The notes beneath the pieces were generated by a model that was not told the DNA's origin, did not search any database, and saw only the letters and a program-made list of their open reading frames with translations. From Heliocidaris erythrogramma (lineage: Eukaryota; Echinodermata; Echinoidea; Camarodonta; Echinometridae), in assembly GCA_025617745.1 (NCBI GenBank), contig CM046870.1, positions 4,469,285-4,533,284 on the forward strand: a stretch of DNA of 64,000 nucleotides, written 5' to 3'. Within the stretch, counting starts at the first letter, position 1. The number at the start of each line of letters is the position of its first letter. The position numbers and the translations under genes were made by a program. Shown one piece after another: positions 24,801-38,670 of this stretch.

Positions 24801-26015
24801 GAGCACATTTTTTTCTGAAAATCTCGGGAATCCCAGGTTTCTAACGTTGAAAATTGATCGTCGCACAACAACCCCGCAAATCTTTCGATTCAAAAAGACA
24901 TTCAGCAATTTGCAATTCAGAGAGGGTCCCAGGCTCTTACTCTAACAACTGTTGGAATCATGAATTATTCAGGTTCATTGAGAGGCGGCTTGGACAGCTT
25001 TTTCTTTGAAAGCTCACGATGCAAGAGATCAGAGCAAACATATGACTTAGCTTGATGTCGCATCGACGCAAGACTTTTATAGCAAAAGAAATAAGACTTG
25101 TCATGAATACTTAATAACAGTGCTCAACTAAATTGATAATACAACAAATTGACTATATACCGTCATGCTGGTTACATACTAAATGTAACGGTATGCTTGT
25201 GCATACTTTAAAGGAAGTGATAAGAAAACTATTCGATATCATTCTAAATCGAAACTCACAGTAGCTACATGTATCACAATTTTTTTAACAGCTAGATGTA
25301 AATAAAAGGAAGGATATTCACACTGATTCCGGTCTTCATTTCCTGGGTTTCATATGCTATCTTCTGGTAATGAACCAATTTATAAATATCACGTACTTTA
25401 CATTTTATAATGGAATAATGAAACTCAAAATGTTATTAAGTACATATGTAGAAGGAAAGTACTTTTCCAACAAGACTGACTTTCGTCAATAAAGGACTAA
25501 TGAAATACATAATTCTTCATTTTTCACATCAGATAAATTTTCATGAGAAGCTTTATAATATTTGCCCAACATTCATAGGCCTAGCATGTTGCAAAATAGT
25601 TCTGGAGTATTATTGTGTATACAATATAAAGCTACTAGTAGTATAGTACTAGTGTGTTGTGGAGAGATAAAGTAAAATTAGCTGGATTAACTAGTTATAT
25701 CCCATGTCAAACTACTCGCCAGACAAATTTCCTTCTCTTTCCCCCTTTTAGCCAGGATGTAGCAAATTATGACAATGCTGCCGTCACCTCACTAGATATG
25801 AAACGTCACATTCATTGCTAAGCTGTGCTAGCACTGGACACATTGGCCCTTTCCTGTTTGATATGGTGGACTGTTGCAAGTCTCTAATTGATGCAAATCT
25901 GTTGTCATTGACCAGTCTGCAAGTACATCTAAGGCCTAAGAGTGTTTGTATGCATGTAAATTACATATGTACAATCACTGTCTCCTTAAACTGGTATATT
26001 TATAAGATTAGAAAG
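21816..26015. other. AT-rich stretch without recognisable genes
   Basis: All frames are under 92 codons and of background composition. The CpG-rich patch at 23280 is the only standout. 26213-27804 is similar. Confidence 0.5.
23280..23430. promoter_or_regulatory. Small CpG-rich patch, possible regulatory sequence
   Basis: CGCCGACTGCCGATGCGCCC and neighbouring CpG-containing sequence stand out from AT-rich surroundings. Donor-like sites occur on both strands (CTC|gtaagg plus, TTCG|gtgagg minus) but no coding frame. It lies upstream of FMNL on the minus strand. Speculative. Confidence 0.2.
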
Positions 26016-26183
26016 GTCCTTAATACAGTCCTTAATACAGTCCTTAATACTTTTTTCTTTCTCCCCCCCCCCCCCCCCCCCCCCGGCGACTTCAGAGATA
26101 CATTAGGCCCAAGCAATTCCTGATAAAGTAAACCTATTAAAGAAAGAATTGATCTTATTTTGGCAGGGGGGGGGGGGGGGGGG
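26016..26183. repeat. 12-bp tandem repeat, C22 run, and opposed G18 run
   Basis: GTCCTTAATACA is repeated nearly three times (26016-26050). C22 follows at 26063-26084 and G18 at 26166-26183, then AGGGGG. The two homopolymers are complementary and about 80 bases apart. Confidence 0.9.
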
Positions 26184-27804
26184 AGGGGGTCATGCAGTAT
26201 CCTGACATACAATGTAAATGAAAATGTAAATTAGTAAGATTCAAACATTGTACCTTTCTTCAACAATTTTTTTTAAATAAAAACTTCTACTTACATTTAT
26301 TTGTTCATATGGAAAATGCACATTGGACTTCTACTGGAAAATGATAATTGGCACTTCCAGTCCTTTACAACAAGTAGGACTCATTTGAACTTGGAGGTTG
26401 AGATGTCATGACAGCTACACAGAAAACCGACTTTTATATTTGAAATACAAAACAAATGCTAATACAACTTGAATCTTGTGGCAAAACACTGGCAATACAA
26501 TGCATAAGTATTTGTTTCTCTGATAAACAAATATTCAGTAAAAACAGATAGGTAGTTTTAAATTTCTTTGTATGTACATGTACATGTAACTCTGTAATAG
26601 TACATCAACATACTAGTATCATCTGCATATTCTGTCAGAGTTCCAACAAAAACAGCTATAAATACATTTACATGAAGCAAAACACAAACACAACGACACT
26701 CTCTCTCTCTCCCACTTCTCTCTATTTTCCCTCTAACTCAGTTTTACTCTCTTATTTCGTTCTCTCAGTTTCTCGTAAACACTATAGGCTTGTAAGCACT
26801 AAGCAATATTGGTCTTGAACAGACTGAATATATTCCAAATGTAATATCCATGCCTCCTTGTTTGCCCTTAAAATCCTTTCCACATGCAAAAGGGAAAACA
26901 GGAAAAATTGCAGGCACAAGAGGTGTGAAAATCTCTTTCCAAGGCCGGCGTTTCCCTTGATTCCCACAGGCGGGCACAGCATGAAAACAGTGAATAGCCA
27001 CAAGAAATGTGCAGTGTAGTCCATTCAACAAGCATTGATTTGAACAGCTATGAACAATTATGTTCACTGTTATGGTCCACTACTAAGAATACACTGGAAT
27101 ATGAAGAAGCATGAATGATTCTATCAAATATGTTACCGATAGATTCGTTCCCCTAATGACGATACTTCATGAAGCCCTACAATTGCAATGCAGGGGAGCA
27201 GACTGCAGAAATTTTTTATTGTATCCAAGAAAAAGTACCATGAAGTACCGGTATGTGAATTTCTAACATTTGAACATGATGAAATGAAAATTTACCACAC
27301 AATAAAAAAGAGCACACCAGGATTGCCATATAAAGCACTTGCAACATGATTCAAGTAAAGTCTTAGGGCATTTTATGTATGCTGAGCTGAGAAAAGCTGA
27401 TCTCTCACATCAAACCCGAAAACCTTTCCAAAATAAATGAGAATGAAAATCTGCCTTGATATCGAAGCCTCCACACTTGAATTCCCTTGATGAATAAACA
27501 AATACAAATCCACAAGATGTAATTCCACATTTCAAAAGATTTCTTCACTCTGAAAAGCTCCACAAGGATTCCAATATCCCATGCTGATATTCATTTCCAT
27601 ATCTTACTATCTTGCGATGCAAACACACCTTGAATCAGTTTCCACATTGCAAAGAACAGAATCCTATCTCCATAGAGCCCTGTGTACTGGGTAGACAGGG
27701 CTTCTAATGCTAGTGATCTCCTCGAGCACCTAATGTAACAATAACATCCCCACGCTGTCCTACTCAATAGATGTTACCAACGAAGAAGAAAAAAATCCCC
27801 TTAC

Positions 27805-28010
27805 GGTGCGTCCGTCAGAAGCCGTCACTGTCCGCTCACCACAGTGGCTTTCGTTTCTTCTGAGAGAGATCTGAGGGAGCACGCGTCTCTCTTCTTTGTC
27901 CTGCGAGCCAGGGTTGTCAAATTGGCCAACCGTTCGCGAGATAATCCCCCTGGTAATGAATGGAGGGGTAGGGCCGGCGCAGGAGAGGAACTTGTGAATG
28001 GCCAGCACGC
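27805..28010 (-). promoter_or_regulatory. GC-rich patch with minus-strand splice donor; possible non-coding first exon
   Basis: This ~200-base stretch is clearly more GC- and CpG-rich than its surroundings and lies 12 kb upstream of the FMNL first coding exon. On the minus strand it ends at CGCACC|gtaagg (27805/27804), a good donor consensus, and has a second donor-like site, CTGTG|gtgagc, about 35 bases earlier. The frames are short and do not resemble a known protein. It could be a 5' UTR exon and promoter of FMNL or of another minus-strand gene, or chance. Confidence 0.3.
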
Positions 28011-29753
28011 TCCTATCCCTCTATGTGTGCGTGTGCAGGGGTGTGTGTTGCTGTGTGTCCATGCGTACTATCTGTATGTGTTTCAAACCACACACACACA
28101 AAAGAGAACCAACACACTCACTGGAGAGATATGTTGTAGGTTTCATTCAAGAGTACCTTTCCTTGTAGATTACTACATATTTTACATGTTTATGGATGTT
28201 TACTGTTTAGTCTACTCATTTCAAACCCCCTTGTTAGTGCTTGTTGACTTAGCATAGATCTAACAAGCAAATTTTCAACTGTGGTTAGTTTGTGTTTATG
28301 TATGGTGACACCAACAGAGTCCATTAAATACCACAACTGACTGATTTCCTATAAAACAAAGTGCTCCATTGGTTGTGAAAGCATCAAGCTGAACAAATAA
28401 CCAAACCACAGAACAAAAAAAATAATAAAAATGTTTTAGTGAAAGACTAAGACAGGAACACTGACAGAATGAAAAGTAATGAAAATCTATCATTTTCCAA
28501 CAGAAATAAAAAATGGGGAGAAAATTTATCTTTTCGTGTTTTAGCCTTAATTTAGCCCTTAAGTCAAATCTACATGATCAATGCAACTGTCTGAATATGT
28601 AAGGGAATTTATTAGATGTATTTTTATCTTCTTGAGCAATAATTTTCTTTTATTATCATAATGCAATATCAATTTACAAAAAAAAGTTTAGACTGTTGAA
28701 ATAAAGACGGTTGGATGAAATACTTTTCCTCGATGTCATAACTACAGAAAAATGCAAACGGAATGGGAACGACCCTGGGGGCAAACAGGACAGATCGAGA
28801 GCAGATCAATCAATTTCATTATTTTCTTTTGATGAAAAACATTTGTTTGGTAGGTCGATCAGATGTTGATATTGATAAAAAGAGTATGACTCACAAATTT
28901 CCCCACCAAGGACATACAAGTACAATTTCGGTAGGGATCTAAAGAGGGGGGGACAGGGAAATTGTCAGCAACTGTGTTTCACAATGTCACGGACGAATCC
29001 GGATATCGAGCACTGGCTCCTCCTGACTGTGTTAAAATGACACCAGAAAGTAGGCAGCTTGTCTGTGAAAAAGATGGATACAAAACTTGCTACAATTGGA
29101 TCGAATTGAAAGCGCAAATCAAATCACACATTCCCAAAATGAAATAATTTTCCAAGCCATGTTTCTACATTAGTCATGTTGTTATTTCCTTGACTAGATC
29201 TTGATGCTTTCCCAGACCCTTGTCGCAGTTCTTGTCCTGGTTTAAGGTTACCCACTGAGGAAGACGGAATGTCTCATGTTCCAAGAATGCAAGTTCTAGT
29301 ATTTTGTCTCACAACTATGATTCAATTTGGATCTCATAACACCTTGATCTTATTCTTTCCTCCTAGGGTATTGAAATCAGGGAGGTGGGAGTTTATAAGT
29401 TTCTTGAGCTTTTACTCCATTTCATTGTCAGCTCAAATTCAATTCAAATCAAACTGTCTTTGTGGTAGCTTCTTCATATTATCGAAATCAAGAATGATCC
29501 ACTAGATAATGCCTTTCATGGGTCAGGCTACCCCATCAGAAATTATTTTTCTTATATTTTCTGTAGTTTTTACGGAAGGATGAAGCAATATGGTAAAAGA
29601 TATAGGCTACATCCTTTATATATGTTTATTCTGATAGAATTGTGTCATGCCTGATGATTGATGTGGTCTGACCTAGGAACTTCTTGGTCCTACATAAAAA
29701 GCAATCTAATCTTCTCATTTCATATTATAAACCAGAGTAAAATGAACTTTACT
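28011..29753. other. No gene recognised; GT-rich run at the left
   Basis: 28022-28064 and 28085-28100 hold GTGTGT/CACACA runs. A 61-codon plus-strand frame at 28962-29147 has a fairly protein-like sequence (YRALAPPDCVKMTPESRQLV) but no splice support or recognisable family. Confidence 0.4.
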
Positions 29754-29911
29754 CACAGGAGCTCTTTTGTGATTTGCTGTTAACATTTTCTCACTGACAT
29801 TTTTATATAATTTATTGTTCTTTACTTTCTTTGTACTAGAGCTCTTTTTGCTTTAACTTTATACAGAGCTCTTTTGAACCATACCAGAGCAAATCGCTCA
29901 TTGCTCCTGTG
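29754..29911. mobile_element. CACAGGAGC-ended MITE, copy 1
   Basis: CACAGGAGCTCTTTTGTGATTT versus AAATCGCTCATTGCTCCTGTG form inverted ends. GAGCTCTTTT occurs three times inside. A degraded relative lies at 50951-51103. Confidence 0.62.
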
Positions 29912-30930
29912 TTTTGTTTTCAGGGATAGAGGAATAGTACAAATAGGAATTGACACAGGTGCATATTACTCTTTAAATTCTCCAACACAATAGTCTTCCA
30001 TTGTATCAATAAGTAGAATTGCTTTACATGAATTTTTAATGACTGCAGTCAAGCAGCTGTCCGCTTTGTTCTGGGCGTGAAATTACTTCCGCCATTGTTA
30101 TTATTCCTTTTCTCTCTCTTATGCTTACGTTACCTTGAGCTGTAGGGGAGTGACCCAATATTCCTTGTCTGCCAAAACAATGGCAATATTACTTAATTAC
30201 AAATGTCATATGCTGTGCTTTGTCACCTGATGCCAGCAGTATGCTGGAGCTAAGAAAAACAACTGAATTACAGGGACCAGTACTATATTTGGGAGCTACA
30301 TGTACATTTTAAGTACAAAAAGATACATCCTGAATGTGTTGTAGGCATTCAGTCTGAAAATATGTTATTTTATAATGTTATTTACTTAATGATCTGTTAG
30401 AAAATATCTTTAAAATGTAATCATTTCGATGTCTATTCTTTTCTTTATATGCACGTTGAAAAGGCTTGTGTAATAATGTGTAACTAAAAAATAGCCTAAA
30501 TAGTAAAAAAATTATAATGCGACACCAGGTATATTGCCTATTAAAATATCAGGAAGGAATTAGGCCAACATATTTTATGAGGCCTATTTATATATAATTA
30601 TTACCTATATGAGGCATTTTAGCGGCACATTAAAAACGCATATATTTGTCCGCTTGATTTGCAATATGCTCTCATATTGCATGGAACGCTGAATTCCCCA
30701 TAGGCTACAGTACTAAACTGGTTGTGCAATATTATGCCGTATTTTGTCTGGTCTGTTTGCGTGCGCGCAAATAATGCAACGCATACACATATACGCACAT
30801 GACGTCATATTAAGAGGTTAAGTTAAACTTGTGTGATCACAATGAAGTATGATGAGGGGCTTTATTAACTGAATGTGGTTGGTTAAATGATTTTTATTAA
30901 GTTCTAAATCATTTTCCTGTAGGGTATAGA

Positions 30931-31046
30931 TAATAATAATTATATTGGATGGCTTTATTTCATGGAATACCAGAAAATATTCCACTTGTTAGGGCCAATA
31001 TTCTCTGGTATCCAATTCAGAGCCATCCAATATAATATTATTATTA
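30931..31046. mobile_element. Foldback element, near-complete hairpin
   Basis: TAATAATAATTATATTGGAT, then GGCT, pairs with AGCC, then ATCCAATATAATATTATTA. The inner arms GGAATACCAGAAAATATT and AATATTCTCTGGTATCC also pair, leaving a loop of ~15 bases. 116 bases in all. Confidence 0.72.
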
Positions 31047-31161
31047 GTTCTGAGAATACATAGGCCCTAAATAATAAATATCTTTAGACTTACTTCAGCA
31101 ACACTTCAAAATGTAAGCCTGCTTGCACGTTCATACACTCCTACCTCCTGTACAGACTACA

Positions 31162-31299
31162 GGGGGTCGTTTCATCAAGTGTCTTGTCGGTGATTTTGAC
31201 TGACAAATTTGCTCTCGGCCAATCAGATGCAAGGATTTCAATAGCTTACAACAGTTATTGAAACTTGTCACTGAGAACAAGTTTTATGGAACAGGCCCC
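31162..31299. repeat. Foldback repeat with GGGGNCGTTTCAT ends
   Basis: GGGGGTCGTTTCATCAAGTG versus CAAGTTTTATGGAACAGGCCCC are imperfect inverted ends, and TTGTCGGTGA pairs with TCACTGAGAACAA. Single copy in the window. Confidence 0.5.
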
Positions 31300-34200
31300 A
31301 GGAATGTCTACCAAAATGAAGCACATAATTCTGCATCAATTCAAAATGATAAAGAAAACTGAACTCCATGCTTCAAAGGAGCTAGCTCTTCAGACCAAGA
31401 GGGGCTAATCATCAACCCTTCACTTCACAGATGAGGAATGAAAGGGGCAGGCCATGGGGTCACGGTCAACAGTTTGGAACAATCTGAACTCTATTAGAAA
31501 TACAAAGAATGACCCCTGATGTTTATTATGAGGAGAATACCTTGCCAATGAGTGATAATTATAACCCAGGCTACAGCATTCTTGAGTACTTCATCAAATT
31601 CACCTTTTGACCTCATTTGAACCCTTAGCATGAATATGGGTCATAAATCTAGTCCAGGGTCAATTTTCAAGAGCTAATATCAATTTGCTAACATGCAATT
31701 TTCTATGTATATATACTCTCTAATGAATCTACACTGTACCTTAATCAAAGAAAATTGTGTGAATTTTGGCTGTCAATCATGTCATATAAATTGATAGCTA
31801 TCATAACTAATGTTATGCATGGTCATAACATCCTTTCAGTGAAATAGGTCTATAATGTACAGAGGGTAATGACTATAACGAGAAACAATGATCTATGAAA
31901 ATAAATTCATTCTGACAAGGGTACACTGTAAAATATATTGGTCAAAATTATCCAATACAGGACTCATCTACCCAAAGAACTTCAAATAATTTGATGTCCA
32001 ACTCAGATACTACAATAAATATCAACAAAAAAACAAAAACACTGAGGCATGTAAAATCTTCTAAATACACAATGTGATATATGTAGGCCTACCGGTACTT
32101 GTAAAGCCTACTCTTATGTGGGGCAATTTTAACCAGTATTCTACAACAAATTTAATAGAGGATCAAGACTGGTCATGAAAAGTACAAACTAACAAAGGCA
32201 TCTTGCATGTGTAAATATCTGTATCTCCATGAAATCAACAAGAAGCAGGTGAAACTAACAAGAGTAAATATACTTTGTAAATTACGGGTACCTGACATCT
32301 TCATCTACACACCTGCTTGAAAACAAACAACAGAAATACCTTATCGCATGTTTGAGCAATTAGAAAATAACCTTTATACTACTACATGCCTGTGACACTT
32401 GATCTCACAATATTTGCTTACTTGTTTGATTGTAAAGCAAACTTCTAGTTCTTGTAAAACAAACTTCTTGTTTGATACTTGAGCAGTTGATATCACAAGT
32501 GACGTCCCAAATCCTAAATTAAATGAAATAAATTCTGTAGCATTGTTTACTTATAACCTAAATTTTAAATTTTGTATTAAATTTAAGTTTTTACATAAAG
32601 AAATCTCTTTCTTTACAAGATTTATTGATAATCCTTCTCCTTCCTGCTCTCTTTTCTAGGTCTTCCTTGGATGATTTTCTCTCTCCTTCATAATACTTCT
32701 AAACCATAAAACAGAAAAAGTTACTTGACAAACAAATAAATTTGTAAACAGATTAAATCTGTTTGAAGCGCATTACAGAAAGCATGACAAAAATGAAGTA
32801 GATATTGGCAGTCTAAATGTAAACATAAAGAGGCACACAGCAGTAATGGGGACTGTCTAGCATTAAACAATCTCTAAAAATATTCTGAGTGCTAATTCTG
32901 ACAGAGATCACTCGTAATAAATTCCGCAAAATTATTAACCCACAAAAATACAGCGAACATCCCTTCCAGGATATTGTAGAACGCAGACAAATATTGACCC
33001 TCCAAGTCATTGGTATGGAGATTACAAATTAGGTGGCTCTTAGTCCACTCGTGTTTGCCGAACATCATAATTCTCTGTGACAACAATAGACGTGGTCTGA
33101 TAAATGGTTCTTTGTTCGACTTTTCCTTCATTTATTCTTCCGTTTGTGATATAATTCGTCGGGTTTTTGATTAGGAGATATTTTGGGCAAAATGAATTCA
33201 TGATTACGCTCCTGGCCTGGCTGGAGCCTTTGTTCCTTCAAGTTGGGAGGGGAGAGGGGGGAGGGGGAGGGGGAATAAATGATGGCATGCCACAGTGGTA
33301 AAATTATGCAAATGAGTATATTTCCTTATCTCTCATCATGAGAGACGTCCGGACTTCTTTAGCAAATGAAGGTTAATAGCTCATTTCACTGCTTGCTAAC
33401 TTTGCAAGATGGAGAGGAATACAATTAATGTTCTCTGACTAGTGTGGGAGAAATTCGTGTGGTTTTTAGCTTAAAGAAGTACCAAGAAGTTTACTTTAAA
33501 ATACAATGAATTTTGCACAAGATAAGAACACTTAATTTAGACATCCACAAATCCCTGTATCCTTTCTTTTTTTCAGTCATGAGGTAAAAATGCAATGAGT
33601 AAAGAAATATACAACACATTTCTCTGATAATCAGAAGATACATTTAGCAATTCTGAAAAGTTATTGGTCTAATTTATCACAGTAAATAAGTGGATTAATT
33701 TCATTCAAAGCCTTTACTTTAATCATTTACATTGTTAATGTTCTCCATCTACTTTGATACCCTTTGACGGAAACAGTTTTTGAAAGGTAATTCTAGGAAG
33801 CGGTATTTCTTCCCAAATAAAAGGAATGGATAAGATTTGAAAGGATAGGTACATTTAATACTGTTTCTATGCTAGAATATTCAAGAGAACTTTTAAATGT
33901 AACAACCCTTTCTCCCATGGTCTGTTTTCTGTGGTTAAAAAAAGAATCCAGCAGAACTTGAATATGTTATCATAAGAAACTCACAATGCTGTCTATCAAT
34001 CAATCAAATTTCCATTTACTTCTCTCGTTCTCTCTCTCCTTTTTCCTTTCTCTGTTAATCCCATGACTTATTTCTGCTTTCATCTCTGGGGTGTCTTTGC
34101 ATTGAAAGTAAAACAAGATTTTCTTTACAGGATTTGCAGGTACATGTAATGAAACCAACTAAGATTTCAAAATAATAAGTCTACATCCGTCTCAGCATCA

Positions 34201-35408
34201 AGAGCATTTCAAGTACAAATCCTGGATGGAATATTTCTTTTGAAAAATGAAATACAACATTTCAAGTATCATAAAAGAGAAGGAACAAAGTAAAAAAAAA
34301 AAAGGGTTGACTATGAAATATTTTCAGTCCAAGTTCTTGTGTTTTGTAGACATCCAATCCATGACAGCAGGGGAACCAAGCATATCAAAAGCATAAGCAT
34401 GTAGTATTTTTACACTTTCATTTTGACAGATTTAATTCTCATTCTAAGCCAGCAGATTTGTTAATTTTCATTTGTCAAACAATTAAAAAAAACAAGAAAT
34501 ATAACAGATATATTGAGCTTTTAAATATTGACAAAAATAATAATTTTCATTCATGAACCATATGAAAAATGATTTTTCAAAATTATCATACAGTTTGTTT
34601 GAAGTTCAAACTTCAAATCTGAAAATGTCATAATTAGGCTAGAATTTGGATAACTTTGAAATATAAACACAACCTTTCACCATTAACATCCTGAGTGAGA
34701 GGCCATTGATGTTAGAAGCCTGGATAGGAAATTCTATTGGGAAGTGAAAGTTGAAATAAACTTACAAAATGTCATGCAAGGTCCTCCCAAACTGAGTTTC
34801 GATAGCGGCAAAGTGTTTTATCCCAACTATTCTCGCCCTAACCCCCTCCCTCCCCCCATCTCTTTTTCTCTTTTGATTCACATTATTTGTTGAAGTAATA
34901 TAAACTTTAGTTTGGATTACCTCTGTCACTCAGAATTAAAAACAACTTGATTGCACAAATTTATTTTTATATCCTATTTGTTTGGGGGTTTTTGTGTCTT
35001 TTCTTCTTCTTTTTCTTGTTTAAAAAAAATATTTTCTTTCCATCTTTCTCTTCAGGGAATATTGAACTAATATTATCAAAAAGGATGTTTGATCATGTGA
35101 ATGTAGGCCTCTTTTTTTTCAGAGAAAAATAAATAGGCCTATGCATATGTATTATCATACTCAGTGACTTGTCATTTTTAATGTCTATTCTACTTCCATA
35201 AAAATTACATGTTAGCTATTTTGGGCAGAGTGCTTATTTCAACAGTTTTAAACTCTTACTGCTATTAAAATTATCATATCTTGTTTTTCGTAAAAAAAGA
35301 ATATTTTTCTTTAAAGTTGAAACTACTATTTAAAATTCATTAATTTCCATGTAGCAGCAACATAAATACACACGTATTCCCTCCAGTAGGCCTATACATG
35401 TTGTTATT
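31300..35408. other. AT-rich stretch without recognisable genes
   Basis: Contains a G/A-rich run at 33244-33273 (GGGGAGAGGGGGGAGGGGGA) and an octamer-like ATGCAAAT at 33308-33315. No exon seen. 29912-30930 is likewise empty. Confidence 0.45.
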
Positions 35409-35488
35409 TTAACCCATAGACTACGGGAACCGGGTGGCTCCTGTATTAATCCTATGAGAGTTAAATAATTCAGTAGTCAACGGGTTAA
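35409..35488 (+). mobile_element. 80-bp TTAA-flanked mini-element, copy 1
   Basis: TTAACCCATAGACTACGGG at the left and CAGTAGTCAACGGGTTAA at the right; exactly 80 bases including both TTAAs. The inverted ends are ~16 bases with a few mismatches. The interior contains GGTGGCTCCTGTATTAATCC. The same element, reversed, occurs at 37791 and 58645. Confidence 0.82.
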
Positions 35489-37750
35489 TAGGATTTCCCC
35501 GTATCAATCACAAGATTTTACCTTTAATGAACGCTTGTTTTTCCCATGGACATTCTTCCCTGTATCATGCAGTAAAAGTTACATCCCCAGTGTCAAGAAA
35601 ACTTAATAATCTCAATCATAAAACATGTGTGGCATTCCCCAAACAAACAACAAAAGGATCTTGTTTGTCCTATTTAATAGGCTCCTAATCCCAGGCTTTT
35701 ATAGCCTTTTATCCCATTGAGTGACATATAACAGGGCATGTGCTTAATGGGGCAGGAGCCTGGGAACAAAGGCTGGAGGAACTGAATTGACACTGACCAG
35801 CTCATCCATTCTACATGAGTCATTATCATCAGTGGTGAATGGGGAAGGGGAGGGGGTCATGGGGTCTGAACACCACCCCTTCTCCTCCCCCCCCCCTTTA
35901 TTTGCTCATCAGAGTTTTTTTTGGTGTAGGCCAAGGCTAAAATACCCAAGGAAATCTACTGACTATTTTCCTCAAAACTTTTAATCATGATGGGAACCCT
36001 CTCTCCCCCCTTTTTTAAATTTCTTTTTCTACAAAATACTGGAGCTGCCCCTGATCACTTTGCTGGCCAGGTCATTTGGAGACTGGAATATCAACGAGAA
36101 AATGAGTAAATGATGATTGCTGTGATGATGTGGAGAAACCATATGGTGAAGATGGGTGAAGATGAATGAACAGACTGCTGGAAGCTATATGGGTCCGTTC
36201 ACACATGAACAAGAAGCGGGCATCTCTGCAGAAATTTTCACCCAGATACTATACGTCAAGGAGCTTGGGCAACTTTCCTGATGTACTTCCCCTTCATCCA
36301 TTCTAATTTTTAAAAATATTTGATTTCCACCTTAAATATGATAAAACAATTCACAATATACTGTATAGGTTGTATGCAGCCATGTACATGTCAAGGCCTA
36401 CAGGTTGGAAATTCATAATCATCATTACACTTGAAACTGTGATAATGCAGATTTTGTTGCACAATGACCGAAAAATGGCAAGTTATATATTAACATCTAC
36501 TGAAGATTAAAAATGCAACATATGAACAGGGTTAACACAGAAGAAAGGGAGTCTGGAAAGTCTAGTGTGAAACTATACATAAAGGTAATGGGTTTCACAC
36601 AGGGGGCAATTAGGCTCCCCCTATATTCCATTCAAGTTCTGCATTATGATCTAGATCCATAACAAAAGATATCAGTGGTGAGTAGGGCAGTGGTTATTTA
36701 CATCATTGACCTGTCCATGTTCAGATTAACACATGCAATGTAAGGTTATTCACAAAAGAATCATTCATGTATAATTATTACATTGATAATGGAATTCATG
36801 AATAATACTCAGTAGTATTAAAGTGGTGTGATAAAAATACACTCCAAAATCTATTGCCATGTAATACATTGTGGACCGGTAAGTTGAGTAGGGCTCTATT
36901 GCTTGTCTATAGAAGCTAACTCCTGCTGAAAATGTGGTGTTGCCCGAATACTTCCATGAATGAACGAAGCCTCCGATCAATATATAAATGTACCTTACAA
37001 TGGAACACGGACGCTCATTTTCTACTTGCAAGGAAGCGACAAGGTAGAGACGAGGCACAAAATAGAAATCTCTATTTGTCTAATGTTCTAATTATGTCCT
37101 TTCACAATACAAGCGATCAATATTTATTGACTTAATATTGTCGTATGAAAAAATGTGAGTTTAATTAGATGGCCGGCCAGGGTTACAGAAACAGAAAAAT
37201 CAACATTATTACAATCAATTGACCCATCCTACCACCCTACTCCCATTCATTAATACTCCTGTGGGTGTCGAGCCTAATTATGAAACCATTGTGCTAGAGG
37301 TTAGGAGAAGGTAATATATTTTACCCAATTTATGAATGGGAATAGAGTAGGCATATGGTTGACAGGGTTGAGTGATGTCAGCTATGAATATTTAATTTAG
37401 AGGTTGTAATTAGTAGTATTGTTTAATAGCACTTTACTATCTGGGTTATACACATGTAGATATCATATAACAGAGAGAGGGGGGGGGGGACATTTCCCTA
37501 TCACAAGTTTAAAGTACTATTTATAAAGCAAGGAATGCCACTAGGTTTTAGTACTAATTTAATACATGTAGATCCCCAAAACCTGAAAAAACCTCATCAG
37601 CTCTTCAGTAAGTTTATTGACAACTTCAAATGCAACTTCATGAAGAAGTATGATCACATGGTGATGTCTAGATGAGGTTCTCAAGGATCATAAAATGTTT
37701 TTGAGCTAATTATCAAATGGTGCTTGATCATTATCTGAGTAAATTGTAAT

Positions 37751-37886
37751 GAGCAGCAGAAGGGCATCACGTCTCTGTAAAATATATGAGTTAACCTGTT
37801 GACTACTGAATCCTTTAACTCTCATAGGCTTAATACAGGAGCCACCCGGTTCCCGTAGTCTATGGGTTAATGCCCTTCTGGCTCTC
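37751..37886. repeat. GGAGCC-type hairpin repeat interrupted by the 80-bp element
   Basis: The arms AGCAGAAGGGCATCA (left) and TGCCCTTCTGGCTCTC (right) are inverted and match the arms at 47874-47930 and 58765-59108. The only long insert between them is the TTAA element at 37791-37870. Confidence 0.6.
37791..37870 (-). mobile_element. 80-bp TTAA-flanked mini-element, copy 2
   Basis: Reverse orientation relative to copy 1 and also exactly 80 bases. TTAACCTGTTGACTACTGAA and CCCGTAGTCTATGGGTTAA are its ends. It lies between CAGAAGGGCAT (37757) and GCCCTTCTGGCTCTC (37872), the arms of the GGAGCC-type hairpin repeat, so it inserted into that repeat. Confidence 0.83.
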
Positions 37887-38670
37887 AGCAGACAGAATGA
37901 CGTAAAATTTTCAGTATCCAACTTCACTGCTTCCCCAATATCCACAATCCCATAAATCTATCACCAGTAAGAAACCCATGGCAGAACTGGCCAGGTCCAT
38001 TTATTGATTTACCAGCCTGGCTCATCCAACAAGTTTAATTGGATTACGGAGTGGGCTAAGGGCTAATTAGAGGTGAAATTCAAGGAGGACCCATTAACAA
38101 GAAAAATACATCCATGCCCACTAGATTAGCCTGGAATACAATCTACTACACAGGGCACGATGAGAGATCTTGAGAGATCAAGAGGAGAAAAGTATTTACT
38201 TGTATCAAGATTTTCAGAAAATCAGACAAAATGGAACATAAACAAGATACACTGTAAGAGAGGGTCAGGAACAGGCCCAAAATATTCTTTGCTATGTGGG
38301 CTCTTTTCATGCTTCTGGTGAAATTTTGTCTCCAAAAATGAGGCCTCCCGATCCCCCCCCCAACCCACATCCCTGTATATTGGAGCATAGCCCATAAGTG
38401 AGAGGGAGAGACAGACAGACAGAGAGTACAGTAGGCCCTATCGGATTAAATGACAGTTTTATGATACACATGTTAACCATTTGTCACATTCATATTCATA
38501 CTTACTAATACAACATTGTTTCATTTCATCATGTAAGCCTACAGTAGAAACGACACTGACTTACTTCATGATGCTAGCAAGAGCTCTCTGTAAACGATCA
38601 AGTTACAGCGATAACATGTACAGCACAAATCTCTTTCCCTGGATCTATATCATGAGATCAATCTAACAGC

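Larger units (their letters stand above)
35489..38670. other. No gene recognised apart from repeats listed separately
   Basis: C-rich runs near 35887 and 38354 and a G11 run at 37479. Frames are short and of background composition. 39108-40246 is similar, with two C16 runs. Confidence 0.45.
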
